A DNA stretch of 64,000 bases from Cohnella rhizoplanae (GTDB taxonomy: Bacteria > Bacillota > Bacilli > Paenibacillales > Paenibacillaceae), in assembly GCF_948329515.1 (NCBI RefSeq), contig NZ_CAOJCN010000012.1, forward strand, positions 1 through 64,000, in the 5' to 3' direction. Positions 9,480 to 18,131 of this stretch are shown here, piece by piece. How positions within the stretch are numbered: position 1 is the first letter of the stretch; each line of letters begins with the position of its first letter. The notes beneath the pieces are model-generated. The model did no database searches, was not told the DNA's origin, and saw only the letters and a list, made by a program, of their open reading frames with translations. Both the position numbers and the translations under genes were made by a program.

Positions 9480-11690
9480 ATGCGCAAATTGAATCCGATC
9501 CCCTTGCTTAAAGACCGGTCCACATCGTTGTTTTTGCGGCTTCTCTCAGGTTTCCTCTGCATCATCCTGCTCATGAGCTCCCTCGTGCTCTATTTTTACT
9601 CCGAATCCAAAAAAAGCGTCCGCGAAGAGATCGTCAAGTACAACACGCTGATGCTCCAGCATACGACGGAGGGCTACGAAAAGCATCTGGACTTGGTCAA
9701 GCGCCAGATGCTCGTCTTCCTGCTCAGCGAGAAGGCGCAAAGCCTGCGGACGACTCCGAATTACCGCGAGATTCCGCTTTTGCAGCAAGAGATTAACGGA
9801 TGGACCTCGGACGTGCAGATGTACATGAACAATATCGTCTTTTACAGCAGGTCCAACAATCTGATCGTCGAAAAGGGCACGAGCGCGTCCGCGGATTCAA
9901 TGTTTAAAGTGTTTTACGAGAGCGAGGCTTACGATCCTGCGTTCTGGGATAAGCAGTTCGACGAAAATTACAGCGCGCGCGTGCTGCCAGCCGCCGTTTT
10001 CCGCAATCATATGTTCCGCGAAGCGACGTCGACCATCGGCGAGCTCGTACCGATCGTATTCAAGACCAAGAGCAGCCATGATTTTTTGATGATCGTCTTT
10101 TTGGACGCCCAGAAAATATATCGGGCGCTCCATCAGGCCGCCGGCGACGATTTTATGATCTTGGACGATACGGGCCGCGCGATCTTCCGCAGCTTCGGCC
10201 AAACGCCGGAGATCGACCCCGCTGCGCTGCGCTCGGCAACCGACGGGGAGTACGTAACGAACGGCAAATACTATTTTCAGTCGAAAGGCGCCCTGTCCGG
10301 ATTCACCTACGTTCAGCGCGTGCCGGTCGAGCGGATCGCGTCGCAAACCCGGATGAACGTCACGCTGATCGTCGCGGCGGGCGTATCGATCGCGCTCGGC
10401 ATCGTCATCTCCTGGCTGTTCGCGGCCGGCATCAACAACCCGCTGCAGAAGGTGATCGGCGCCATCCGGGGCGATTCCGGCAGCGCTTCGTTTCGCTCGT
10501 CGATCCGCGAGTTCAATATTATACGCCATCAGCTGCAGGACAAGGACAAGATGCAGAAACAGCTTGCGTTCCTGCAGCAGCTCAAGGCGATCCCCAGTCA
10601 TGGCGCCCCGCCGCCAACCGCCTTTAGAGACGAGCCGTTCGTCATCGTGCTGTTCCACGCGATGAGCAGGCGGGAGGAAGAGGACGAGCAGGCGTTCTTC
10701 CGGACGTGGCTCAGTTATATAAAGGTACATATGGAAGACCGCCTTGGACGGGCCTTCCCCGAATCGATGACTTTTCACATCGAAGCCAATCAAATCTTGA
10801 GTCTCGTCTATACGAGTCAGCGCGAGGAAGCCATCATTCGCCTGAAGCAGATGGAGCCGCTGTTCGAGCAGGATCGGGCGTTCGGCACGGTGACGGTCGC
10901 CGTCTCCTCCGTATTCGGCAATGCGAGCCGCATCGGCGCCGCCTACCAAGAAGCGCAAGATCTGGTGCTCGAGCGCAAGCTGGCCGACCGGATGCAGATC
11001 GTGACCGATCGTACGGCAGGTGCGGAGGCTATCGGATTTTCGCCGGATCAATGGAAGGAGTTCCAGTCGAACCTGCGCGAAGGCAACGAGGCGCAGTTGA
11101 CGGGCCTGATCAAGCGCGTGTTCGCCAAATGGCAGGGCAAGGAAGCGACCGCGGCCGCCTGGCTGGCGTTCGGCGAGGGCCTGATCGGCAAGATCAAGAG
11201 CGAGGCCAGCCCGCTCGTCATCGCGCCCGACCGGCTGCAGGCGATCTTCCTGGACATCGATCGTCAGATGCGGCGCTGCATCACCATGTCCGAGCTAGAG
11301 GCGCTGTTAACGGCCAAGACGGCGCTCGCCGCCGAGGCGTTCCGGGAGAAAAAGCAGCTTCGGGACCCGATCACGACGTTTGTCGTCGAATACGTCAATC
11401 AGCATCTGTCGGAAGAAATCTATCTGGACACGCTGGCCGAGCGGCTCAACCTGAGCGGCGGCTACTTGTCCTCCTATTTCAAAGAGAAGACGGGGATGAA
11501 CATCGTCGACTTCATCAACGAAACCCGGATCATGAAGTCGGCGAGCTTGCTCGCGGACAGCAAATATAAGGTTCAGGACGTGGCCGAAGCCGTCGGCTAC
11601 CGCAACATCACCTCCTTCAACCGCATGTTCAAAAAGTACATGGGACTCACCCCGAGCGAATTCCGCAGGAAACCCGGCGCGGAGAGTTAA
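9480..11690 (+). CDS. Membrane-bound AraC-family sensor-regulator
   Basis: 736 aa. The ATG at 9480 follows AAAGGAGG at ideal spacing, so in-frame starts further upstream were rejected. It has a transmembrane helix at about 12-32, an extracellular Cache-like sensor region (about 35-285), a second transmembrane helix (about 290-315), a cytoplasmic linker that resembles the middle part of YesN-type proteins, and a C-terminal AraC double helix-turn-helix (about 630-733, with the motif SGGYLSSYFKEKTG). This is the one-protein equivalent of a YesM/YesN pair: it senses something outside the cell and binds DNA directly. It precedes an ABC importer (11921-15379), the usual genomic partner, and probably activates that operon. 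Confidence 0.88.
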   Translation: MRKLNPIPLLKDRSTSLFLRLLSGFLCIILLMSSLVLYFYSESKKSVREEIVKYNTLMLQHTTEGYEKHLDLVKRQMLVFLLSEKAQSLRTTPNYREIPLLQQEINGWTSDVQMYMNNIVFYSRSNNLIVEKGTSASADSMFKVFYESEAYDPAFWDKQFDENYSARVLPAAVFRNHMFREATSTIGELVPIVFKTKSSHDFLMIVFLDAQKIYRALHQAAGDDFMILDDTGRAIFRSFGQTPEIDPAALRSATDGEYVTNGKYYFQSKGALSGFTYVQRVPVERIASQTRMNVTLIVAAGVSIALGIVISWLFAAGINNPLQKVIGAIRGDSGSASFRSSIREFNIIRHQLQDKDKMQKQLAFLQQLKAIPSHGAPPPTAFRDEPFVIVLFHAMSRREEEDEQAFFRTWLSYIKVHMEDRLGRAFPESMTFHIEANQILSLVYTSQREEAIIRLKQMEPLFEQDRAFGTVTVAVSSVFGNASRIGAAYQEAQDLVLERKLADRMQIVTDRTAGAEAIGFSPDQWKEFQSNLREGNEAQLTGLIKRVFAKWQGKEATAAAWLAFGEGLIGKIKSEASPLVIAPDRLQAIFLDIDRQMRRCITMSELEALLTAKTALAAEAFREKKQLRDPITTFVVEYVNQHLSEEIYLDTLAERLNLSGGYLSSYFKEKTGMNIVDFINETRIMKSASLLADSKYKVQDVAEAVGYRNITSFNRMFKKYMGLTPSEFRRKPGAES

Positions 11691-11739
11691 GGGCGGCACG
11701 TACGACAATAAGCGTTTAGGCTGATGTTTAGAAAAGTGG

Positions 11740-11766
11740 GCTTTTTTTCGACTATCCGAAAAAAGC
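11740..11766. promoter_or_regulatory. Inverted repeat upstream of the ABC importer operon
   Basis: GCTTTTTTTCG (11740-11750) and CGAAAAAAGC (11757-11766) form an almost perfect palindrome around a 6-bp centre. It lies between the regulator gene and the binding-protein gene. It could be an operator for the upstream AraC-type protein or part of a weak terminator; the sequence does not decide which. Confidence 0.35.
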
Positions 11767-11920
11767 TGCAAAATGGCCGCTTTCCGGTGATTTACGGACC
11801 GGCCGGACGCTGTTTACGATGGGTTGCATAAGGCGGCGGACGAAAAGCAAACGCGCCGAGCCGCCTTTGTAAGCGCAGCCGCTCCATCGGCTTAGCAAAC
11901 CATTCGGGAAGGGGTTTCCT

Positions 11921-13504
11921 ATGAAAAAGAAAACGACGGGCAAAAGCGCCGCAGGCGTCCTGGTCGCCTCCGCGCTGACCGCCGCCATGCTGGCGGGCTG
12001 CAGCGGCAACAACAATAACAATGCGGGAGCGTCCAGCTCCGCGGCGGCATCGCCGAGCGCCAGCGCCTCCGCTAGCGGCAGCGCCTCCGCATCCGCATCG
12101 CCGAGCGCGGCGCTGCCGGAGCCGGCCAAGATCTCGATCTTCACCGAATATTCGACCGCATGGCCGCCTCAGGCGGACTGGGGCGTCTGGAAATGGGTGA
12201 AGGAAGAAACGAATATCACCGTCGAGCAAAAGACGTCCACGACGACCGTGCCGTCGGAAGCGCTCGCGCTCGCCGTCTCGTCCGGCGATATGGCGGACGT
12301 CATGTCCGTCTTCCCGGGAGACGTGCAGAAGTTCGGCTCGCAAGGCGCCTTCCTCGATCTGTCGAAGCACATGGACAAAATGCCGAACGTTAAAGCTTAC
12401 CTGGACAGCCATCCCGTCATCAAGATGCGGGTGACGCAGCCGGACGGCAAGATCCTGAATATCATCAACGACGGCGCCGGCGCGGGCAACCAGCTGGTCT
12501 GGTTCTATCGCGAAGACATCTTCGACAAGAACGGACTGACGCCGCCTAAAACCTGGGATGAGCTCTATGAGACGTCCAAAAAATTGAAGCAGCTGTATCC
12601 GGACAGCTACCCGCTCGTGTTCCGGCACGGCCTCGGCACGCTGTCCATCTTCGCCCCGTCCTTCGGAATCTTGCCTGAATTACAGAAGGATAAGACGACC
12701 GGCAAGATGACGTACGGGCCGCTTAGCCCGAACTACAAGACGATGATCGAATACTTGAACAAATTTTACAAAGAAGGTTTGTTCCCGCCGGACTGGCTGT
12801 CGATGGACTACAAGGCGTGGACGCAGTTCATGGCCACGAACAAATCGTTCATCAGCGTTCAGTACATCGGTCAGATCGAGACGATGAACAACCAGCTGAC
12901 CGAAGGGCGCCTGAAGTTCATGGCGCCGCCGCTCGGCGCGGGCGACAAGGCTTACCTTCCACAGGGCGGTTACGAGGATTACGGCTTCTCCGTCGCTTCG
13001 AATACGAAAAATCTGGACGCCGCGCTGCGTTACCTGGACTATATCTACTCGGAAAAGGGACGCGACATTCAAAGCTGGGGCAAGGAAGGCGAAACGTACA
13101 CGATCGTCGACGGCAAGCGCAAGCTGAACGACGTTTATAAGGAATCGAACGACCTGCGCCGCGTATCCGGCATTCTGTCGGCGGGCACGTACGGCTGGTT
13201 CGACTTCGAAGCGCCGCTGTCCCTGATCAAGGAAAGCGAGCGGGAAGCTTACGTCGAGTCGCCGAAGTATCAGTTCCCGGTCACCAGCACCCTGCCGATC
13301 CTGTCCAAGGAAGAGACGGATTCGATCTCTACGCAGATCGACGCCATCTACAAGTATTACTCGACGTCCATCAGCAAGTTCATCATGGGCGAGACGCCGC
13401 TCACCGAGTGGGACAACTTCATTAAAGAGCTGGATAAGTACGGCCTGCAAAAAGTGCTGCAGACGTATCAGGTCGCGCTCGATCGTCAAACCGCGGCTCA
13501 ATAA
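11921..13504 (+). CDS. ABC transporter substrate-binding lipoprotein (CUT1, LplA-like)
   Basis: 527 aa. A signal peptide ends in the lipobox LAGC with Cys27 as the lipidated residue. It is followed by an Asn-rich then Ala/Ser-rich flexible spacer (about 28-66) and the two-lobed solute-binding fold of family 1. The length above 500 aa and the neighbours fit the LplA-type proteins of Paenibacillus that bind oligosaccharides. An AAGGGG ribosome-binding site precedes the ATG. It is the first gene of a three-gene importer with the two permeases that follow. No ATPase gene lies nearby; such systems usually share an MsmX-type ATPase encoded elsewhere. The ligand is unknown but is presumably released by the lyases of this island. 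Confidence 0.9.
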   Translation: MKKKTTGKSAAGVLVASALTAAMLAGCSGNNNNNAGASSSAAASPSASASASGSASASASPSAALPEPAKISIFTEYSTAWPPQADWGVWKWVKEETNITVEQKTSTTTVPSEALALAVSSGDMADVMSVFPGDVQKFGSQGAFLDLSKHMDKMPNVKAYLDSHPVIKMRVTQPDGKILNIINDGAGAGNQLVWFYREDIFDKNGLTPPKTWDELYETSKKLKQLYPDSYPLVFRHGLGTLSIFAPSFGILPELQKDKTTGKMTYGPLSPNYKTMIEYLNKFYKEGLFPPDWLSMDYKAWTQFMATNKSFISVQYIGQIETMNNQLTEGRLKFMAPPLGAGDKAYLPQGGYEDYGFSVASNTKNLDAALRYLDYIYSEKGRDIQSWGKEGETYTIVDGKRKLNDVYKESNDLRRVSGILSAGTYGWFDFEAPLSLIKESEREAYVESPKYQFPVTSTLPILSKEETDSISTQIDAIYKYYSTSISKFIMGETPLTEWDNFIKELDKYGLQKVLQTYQVALDRQTAAQ

Positions 13505-13591
13505 CGAGGATTCGGCAAAACAATGATGAACGGGGCCGTCGTCGGAGCATCGACCGACGGCCTCTCCATTCCGCGGAAAGGGGATGAAGCC

Positions 13592-14500
13592 GTGAAGCCA
13601 ACGCTGATCCGGAATCTAAAGCGAGACCGGACTTACTTCCTGCTGCTCGCCCCCGTGTTGCTGTACTACGTGCTGTTCAAGTATGTCCCCATGTTCGGGA
13701 TCATCGTATCCTTCAAGGACTACAATCTGTTCGCAGGCGTATGGAAAAGCGACTGGGTCGGGCTGAAATATTACAAAATGTTTTTCCAGAACCCCGACGC
13801 TTACGACATTATCAAAAATACGTTCGTGCTCGGCATTTACAAGGTCGTATTCGGGTTCCCCGCGCCGATCATTCTGGCGCTGCTGCTCAACGAGCTGCGG
13901 TGGAAGGCATACAAGCGCTTCGTTCAGACCGTCAGCTACCTGCCTCACTTTCTGTCCGCCGTCGTCGCCTCGGGCATCATCATCATGCTGCTGTCTCCGA
14001 GCACGGGCTGGATTAACCATGTCATCCAGAGCTTCGGCTTCGAGCCGGTCAACTTCTTGCAGCAGGCGTCCTGGTTCAGGACGGTCTATATCAGTTCGGA
14101 AATCTGGCAGGAGATCGGCTGGGGCTCGATCATCTACCTGGCCGCGCTCACCTCGATCGATCCGCAGTTGTACGAAGCAGCCCGCATGGACGGCGCGAGC
14201 AGGTGGAAGCAGACGCTGCACGTGACCCTGCCCGGCATCGCGCCAGCGATCGTCATCCTGTTTATTTTGCAAATCGGCAAAATCCTCGAGTTCGGCTTCG
14301 ACAAGGTGTACCTGCTCTCCAACGCGGCCACGTACGAGACGTCCGACATCATCGCGACTTATGTATACCGCATGGGGATCATTCAAGGCAACTTCAGCTA
14401 CGCGACGGCGATCGACCTGTTCATGGGGATCATCGGCCTGGTCTTCGTCTACTCCGCCAACCAGGTGAGCCGCAGACTCGGAGAGACCAGCCTATGGTAA
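13592..14500 (+). CDS. ABC sugar transporter permease, LplB type
   Basis: 302 aa with six predicted transmembrane helices and the EAA loop (YEAARMDGASRWKQ) that contacts the ATPase. The GTG at 13592 is chosen because GGAAAGGGG lies 8 nt upstream and gives the normal family length. An ATG at 13523 in the same frame would add 23 residues and has no comparable ribosome-binding site. It forms the membrane channel together with the next gene, only 12 bp away. Confidence 0.88.
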   Translation: MKPTLIRNLKRDRTYFLLLAPVLLYYVLFKYVPMFGIIVSFKDYNLFAGVWKSDWVGLKYYKMFFQNPDAYDIIKNTFVLGIYKVVFGFPAPIILALLLNELRWKAYKRFVQTVSYLPHFLSAVVASGIIIMLLSPSTGWINHVIQSFGFEPVNFLQQASWFRTVYISSEIWQEIGWGSIIYLAALTSIDPQLYEAARMDGASRWKQTLHVTLPGIAPAIVILFILQIGKILEFGFDKVYLLSNAATYETSDIIATYVYRMGIIQGNFSYATAIDLFMGIIGLVFVYSANQVSRRLGETSLW

Positions 14501-14512
14501 GGAGCGACTCTC

Positions 14513-15379
14513 ATGACTAAACGCATCGGCGTCTTCGATATCGTCAACGTCCTCATCCTGTCCTTCGTCGCGGCAGTGGCCTTGTTTCCGTTTATCCACA
14601 TGGCATCCGTATCTCTCAGCTCGGCGCATTACGTCGTCCGCAACGAGGTCAGCTTCTGGCCGAAGGGTCTGCAGTTCGATGTCTATGCCGAGGTGCTTCG
14701 GGACAATCGTTTGCTCGTTGGCTACAAAAATACGATCATTTACGTCGTGTTGGGCACCGCGCTGTCGCTTTTTTTCACGTCGTTGGGCGCATACTCGCTC
14801 TCGAAGCGGACGCTCACCTTTAGCAAGCAGATCATGCTGTTCATCGTGTTCACGATGCTGTTCAGCGGCGGGATGATCCCGACGTACCTGGTCGTGCGCA
14901 GCTACCATCTGATGGATACGGTGTGGGCGATGGTGCTGCCCGGTCTCATCTCGACCTGGAATCTCATCGTGATGCGCACCTTTTTCCAAGGCATACCCAC
15001 TGAGATTGAGGAGTCGGCCAAGATCGACGGCTCATCCGACCTGCGAACGCTGTTCAGCATCGTGCTCCCGCTGTCCAAGCCGGTGCTGATGACGATCGGG
15101 CTGTTCTATGCCGTCGGCATTTGGAACAACTTCTTTCATGCGCTGCTCTATTTGCGGGAAGAGAGCCTGTACCCGCTGCAGCTCGTCATCCGCAATATCG
15201 TCATGGTCGGCCAGATCGGCGACGCCATCACGAGCGCTGCCAGCGATCAGCAGGGCATCGTGCTCGAATCGCTAAAGTATGCGTTTATACTCGTGGGCAC
15301 GCTTCCGATTCTCGTCGTTTATCCGTTCATCCAGCGGCATTTCGTGAACGGCGTGCTGATCGGCTCGGTGAAGGGCTGA
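14513..15379 (+). CDS. ABC sugar transporter permease, YtcP type
   Basis: 288 aa, ATG after AAGGAG. Six transmembrane segments and the EAA-loop variant EIEESAKIDGSSDLRT are visible. This is the second inner-membrane subunit of the CUT1 importer, pairing with 13592-14500. A short GC hairpin (GCGGAG/CTCCGC at 15385-15402) without a T-run follows the stop, and then the palindromic repeat array starts. Confidence 0.88.
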   Translation: MTKRIGVFDIVNVLILSFVAAVALFPFIHMASVSLSSAHYVVRNEVSFWPKGLQFDVYAEVLRDNRLLVGYKNTIIYVVLGTALSLFFTSLGAYSLSKRTLTFSKQIMLFIVFTMLFSGGMIPTYLVVRSYHLMDTVWAMVLPGLISTWNLIVMRTFFQGIPTEIEESAKIDGSSDLRTLFSIVLPLSKPVLMTIGLFYAVGIWNNFFHALLYLREESLYPLQLVIRNIVMVGQIGDAITSAASDQQGIVLESLKYAFILVGTLPILVVYPFIQRHFVNGVLIGSVKG

Positions 15380-15405
15380 CGGCGGCGGAGTGGCACCTCC
15401 GCTGA

Positions 15406-15910
15406 CCGCTAACGCTGGGCGGAATCGCGCGATAGCGGAACTAATTTCCGCTAAGCGCTCGCCTTGGGCGGATCCGCGCGCGCTAGCTGAACTAATTTCC
15501 GCTAAGCGCTCGCCCCGGGCGGAATCGAGCGCTTAGCTGAACTAATTTCCGCTAAGCGCTCGCCCCGGGCGGAATCGCGCGCGATAGCGGAACTAATTTC
15601 CGCTAAGCGCTCGCCCCGGGCGGAATCGCGCGCGATAGCGGAACTAATTTCCGCTAAGCGCTTGCCCCGGGCGGAATCGCGCGCTTAGCGGAACTAATTT
15701 CCGCTAAGCGCTTGCCCCGGGCGGAATCGCGCGCTTAGCGGAACTAATTTCCGCTAAGCGCTCGCCTTGGGCGGATCCGCGCGCGCTAGCGGAACTAATT
15801 TCCGCTAAGCGCTCTCCCCGGGCGGAATCGTGCGCGATAGCGGAACTAATTTCCGCTAAGCGCTCGCCCCGGGCGGATCCGTGCGCGATAGCGGAACTAA
15901 TTTCCGCTAA
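15406..15910. repeat. Tandem array of ten 50/51-bp palindromic repeats
   Basis: The core CTAATTTCCGCTAA recurs at 15441, 15492, 15542, 15593, 15644, 15694, 15744, 15795, 15846 and 15897, that is, every 50 or 51 bp. Each unit contains two nested inverted repeats: AGCGGAA with TTCCGCT around a 5-base loop, and, in the copies with a TTAGC end, GCTAAGCGC with GCGCTTAGC around a loop that includes CCCGGG. Units differ by a few substitutions, mostly at TTGGGCGGATCC versus CCGGGCGGAATC. There is no coding potential. The array separates the importer operon from the GH20-like gene. Confidence 0.95.
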
Positions 15911-16096
15911 TCATCTACCCGAGGAGAGCTTCGACCTTCCCGGGTTCTTTTTTAATTCAGTCAAATTTTTCCATGTATTCGTCATCGTGCTCTCGTATTC
16001 ATGCATTCTCGGGTGTGATACGATCATGGGAAACAGTCCGTACGCTCGTTAATACGGGCCTAAATGTAAACATCGCGAGAGGATGTAGGAGACGAG

Positions 16097-18127
16097 ATGC
16101 AAATCCCCGTAAAGGATTACTTGACCGCCCATGCCGCGTTGGCGGAGACAGGCGCCTATCTTACGCCCGATACGGAGGTGGTCTGCGACTCCGGCGTCGT
16201 TGGCGGCGTGCTGTCGGAAGCCGTCGTTGCGAATGCGGGACAAGCCGCCTATCGGAGCGTGACCTTCCGCGTGCAGTGGCCGGCCGAGCTTGCGGCTCGC
16301 ATCGAGCGCGAATTCGGCGTCGCGATGACGGACGATCCGGAAGCCTACGCGATCGTAGCCGAGGCGGACGCGATCACGGTTTATTCCGCTTCCGGACGAG
16401 GCTTGATGTACGGCGCGGCGACGCTGGTCCGAATGGCCGAAGAGGGCTTCGTCCGACACGGACTCGTCTATAATCGGCCGACTTGTCCCGTGCGCGGCGT
16501 GAAGTTGTATTTGCCGACGCGCGAAGGCATCGCTTATTTTAAACGTTTCGTGGATATGCTGTGCCGCTTCCAGTACAACACGGTCATGCTGGAGGTCGGC
16601 GGGGCGATGGCGTACGAGCGCCATCCCGAGATCAACGAGGGCTGGGTTCGTTACTGCGCGGAGATGCGGGAATACAGCGGCAAGACGATCCGCATCCAGG
16701 AGCAGACCTTCCCGTGGTACAAAAATTCGATGCATGTCGAGAACGGGGGAGGAAGCTTCCTGACCGAAGACGAGGTGCGGGAGCTTGTACGATACTGCAA
16801 AGCGCGCTTTATGGACGTCATTCCCGAAGTGCCCTCGCTCAGCCATTGCGACTACTTGCTGATCAATCATCCGGAGCTCGCGGAGCGGAAGAACGATCCG
16901 TATCCAGACACGTACTGCCCGTCCGACGAACGCTCGTACGCGCTGCTTTTCGACGTGCTGGACGAGGTGCTGGACGTATTCGAGCCCCAGACGGTTCACG
17001 TCGGCCACGACGAGTACTACAGCATCGGCCTGTGCGAGCGATGCAAGGGCAAGCCTGCCGAAGAGCTGTATGCCGGCGATCTGCGGCGCATCCATGCGTA
17101 TCTCGCGGACAAGGGCGTGCAGACGATGATCTGGTGCGAGAAGCTGATCGATGCCAAGGATACGAGCGGCAAGCCATGGGGCGGCGCGGAGCGTCCGATG
17201 AAGAACCACGAGACGGGCGAGCCCTTCGGCGAGACGATCCCGCCTACCTACACGGCGATCGATCGGGTGCCGAAGGATATTCATATGCTTCATTGGTACT
17301 GGCAGATCGACGCGGCGTACGACAAGCTGTTCCTGGAGCGCGGCATGCGGCTCGTCTACGGGAACTTCGACGGTCCTTCCTTTTTGAACTGGAAGGAGCG
17401 GCTCGGCGCGGGCGCGCAGGGCGGCATCATCTCGAACTGGAGCGAGACCGCAGAAGGAAATCTGCAGCGCAACGGGATTCTTTTTTCGATGGCTTATTCG
17501 GCTTGTATGTTCTGGCGGGCGGACTACGAGGAAGAGGACTATGCGAACGTTGCCGAAGCGTCGTTCGAAGCGTTGTTCCGCGACCGCTACCGGTTCCTTA
17601 AGCGCCGCGCGGCGGACGCTGATGCCGATTCGGGCACCGTATACGTGGAGATCGTGCACGCGACGGACGATTTTTGGCCGTACCGACGCTTCTTCGACGG
17701 CATCTTCCTGGACGAGAACGAGTACCGGATCGGCGCGTACACGCTCGTATACGCCGACGGCACCGAGGCGGAAGCTCCGATCTGCTACGGCACGAATATT
17801 TCGGGCATCGAACGCGGCTGGGAACGCGTCGTGCCGGACGACGACCCGCTGAGCAAGGACGGTTACAATGTCGACGATTCCTTGCTGGAAGCCGCCTATA
17901 CGACGCGCCCCGTGCGTACGCCGGCGGGCACGTATTATCGCTGGATACTCCAAAACCCGTTTCCCGGCAAGACCGTTGCGCGCGTCCGCCTGACGGTGGA
18001 CGACCCGGCGGCAGCCAACATTTTCGTCAAGGAAATCCAGCCCGCGCCGATGTCGTCCGCCTGGACGGCCGGAAGAGCGGCCCGCAAGCCGCTGGTCCGT
18101 ATCCTCGGGGAAGGCGGCATCGTCTGA
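16097..18127 (+). CDS. GH20-like beta-N-acetylhexosaminidase
   Basis: 676 aa, ATG after TAGGAGACGAG, with no signal peptide, so probably intracellular. Residues about 1-125 form an alpha/beta domain like GH20b. A TIM barrel follows from about 135 to 480. The motif HVGHDEYY places the GH20 Asp-Glu pair at D305-E306, where the Asp positions the substrate acetamido group and the Glu is the acid. A C-terminal beta-rich region of about 150 residues completes the protein. It would trim terminal hexosamine from imported oligosaccharides. It has its own upstream region after the repeat array. Exact specificity is not readable. Confidence 0.82.
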   Translation: MQIPVKDYLTAHAALAETGAYLTPDTEVVCDSGVVGGVLSEAVVANAGQAAYRSVTFRVQWPAELAARIEREFGVAMTDDPEAYAIVAEADAITVYSASGRGLMYGAATLVRMAEEGFVRHGLVYNRPTCPVRGVKLYLPTREGIAYFKRFVDMLCRFQYNTVMLEVGGAMAYERHPEINEGWVRYCAEMREYSGKTIRIQEQTFPWYKNSMHVENGGGSFLTEDEVRELVRYCKARFMDVIPEVPSLSHCDYLLINHPELAERKNDPYPDTYCPSDERSYALLFDVLDEVLDVFEPQTVHVGHDEYYSIGLCERCKGKPAEELYAGDLRRIHAYLADKGVQTMIWCEKLIDAKDTSGKPWGGAERPMKNHETGEPFGETIPPTYTAIDRVPKDIHMLHWYWQIDAAYDKLFLERGMRLVYGNFDGPSFLNWKERLGAGAQGGIISNWSETAEGNLQRNGILFSMAYSACMFWRADYEEEDYANVAEASFEALFRDRYRFLKRRAADADADSGTVYVEIVHATDDFWPYRRFFDGIFLDENEYRIGAYTLVYADGTEAEAPICYGTNISGIERGWERVVPDDDPLSKDGYNVDDSLLEAAYTTRPVRTPAGTYYRWILQNPFPGKTVARVRLTVDDPAAANIFVKEIQPAPMSSAWTAGRAARKPLVRILGEGGIV

Positions 18128-18131
18128 CCCG

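Noticed and set aside
15380..15960. CRISPR array
   Set aside because: The repeated units are contiguous and similar along their whole length; there are no unique spacers and no cas genes nearby.
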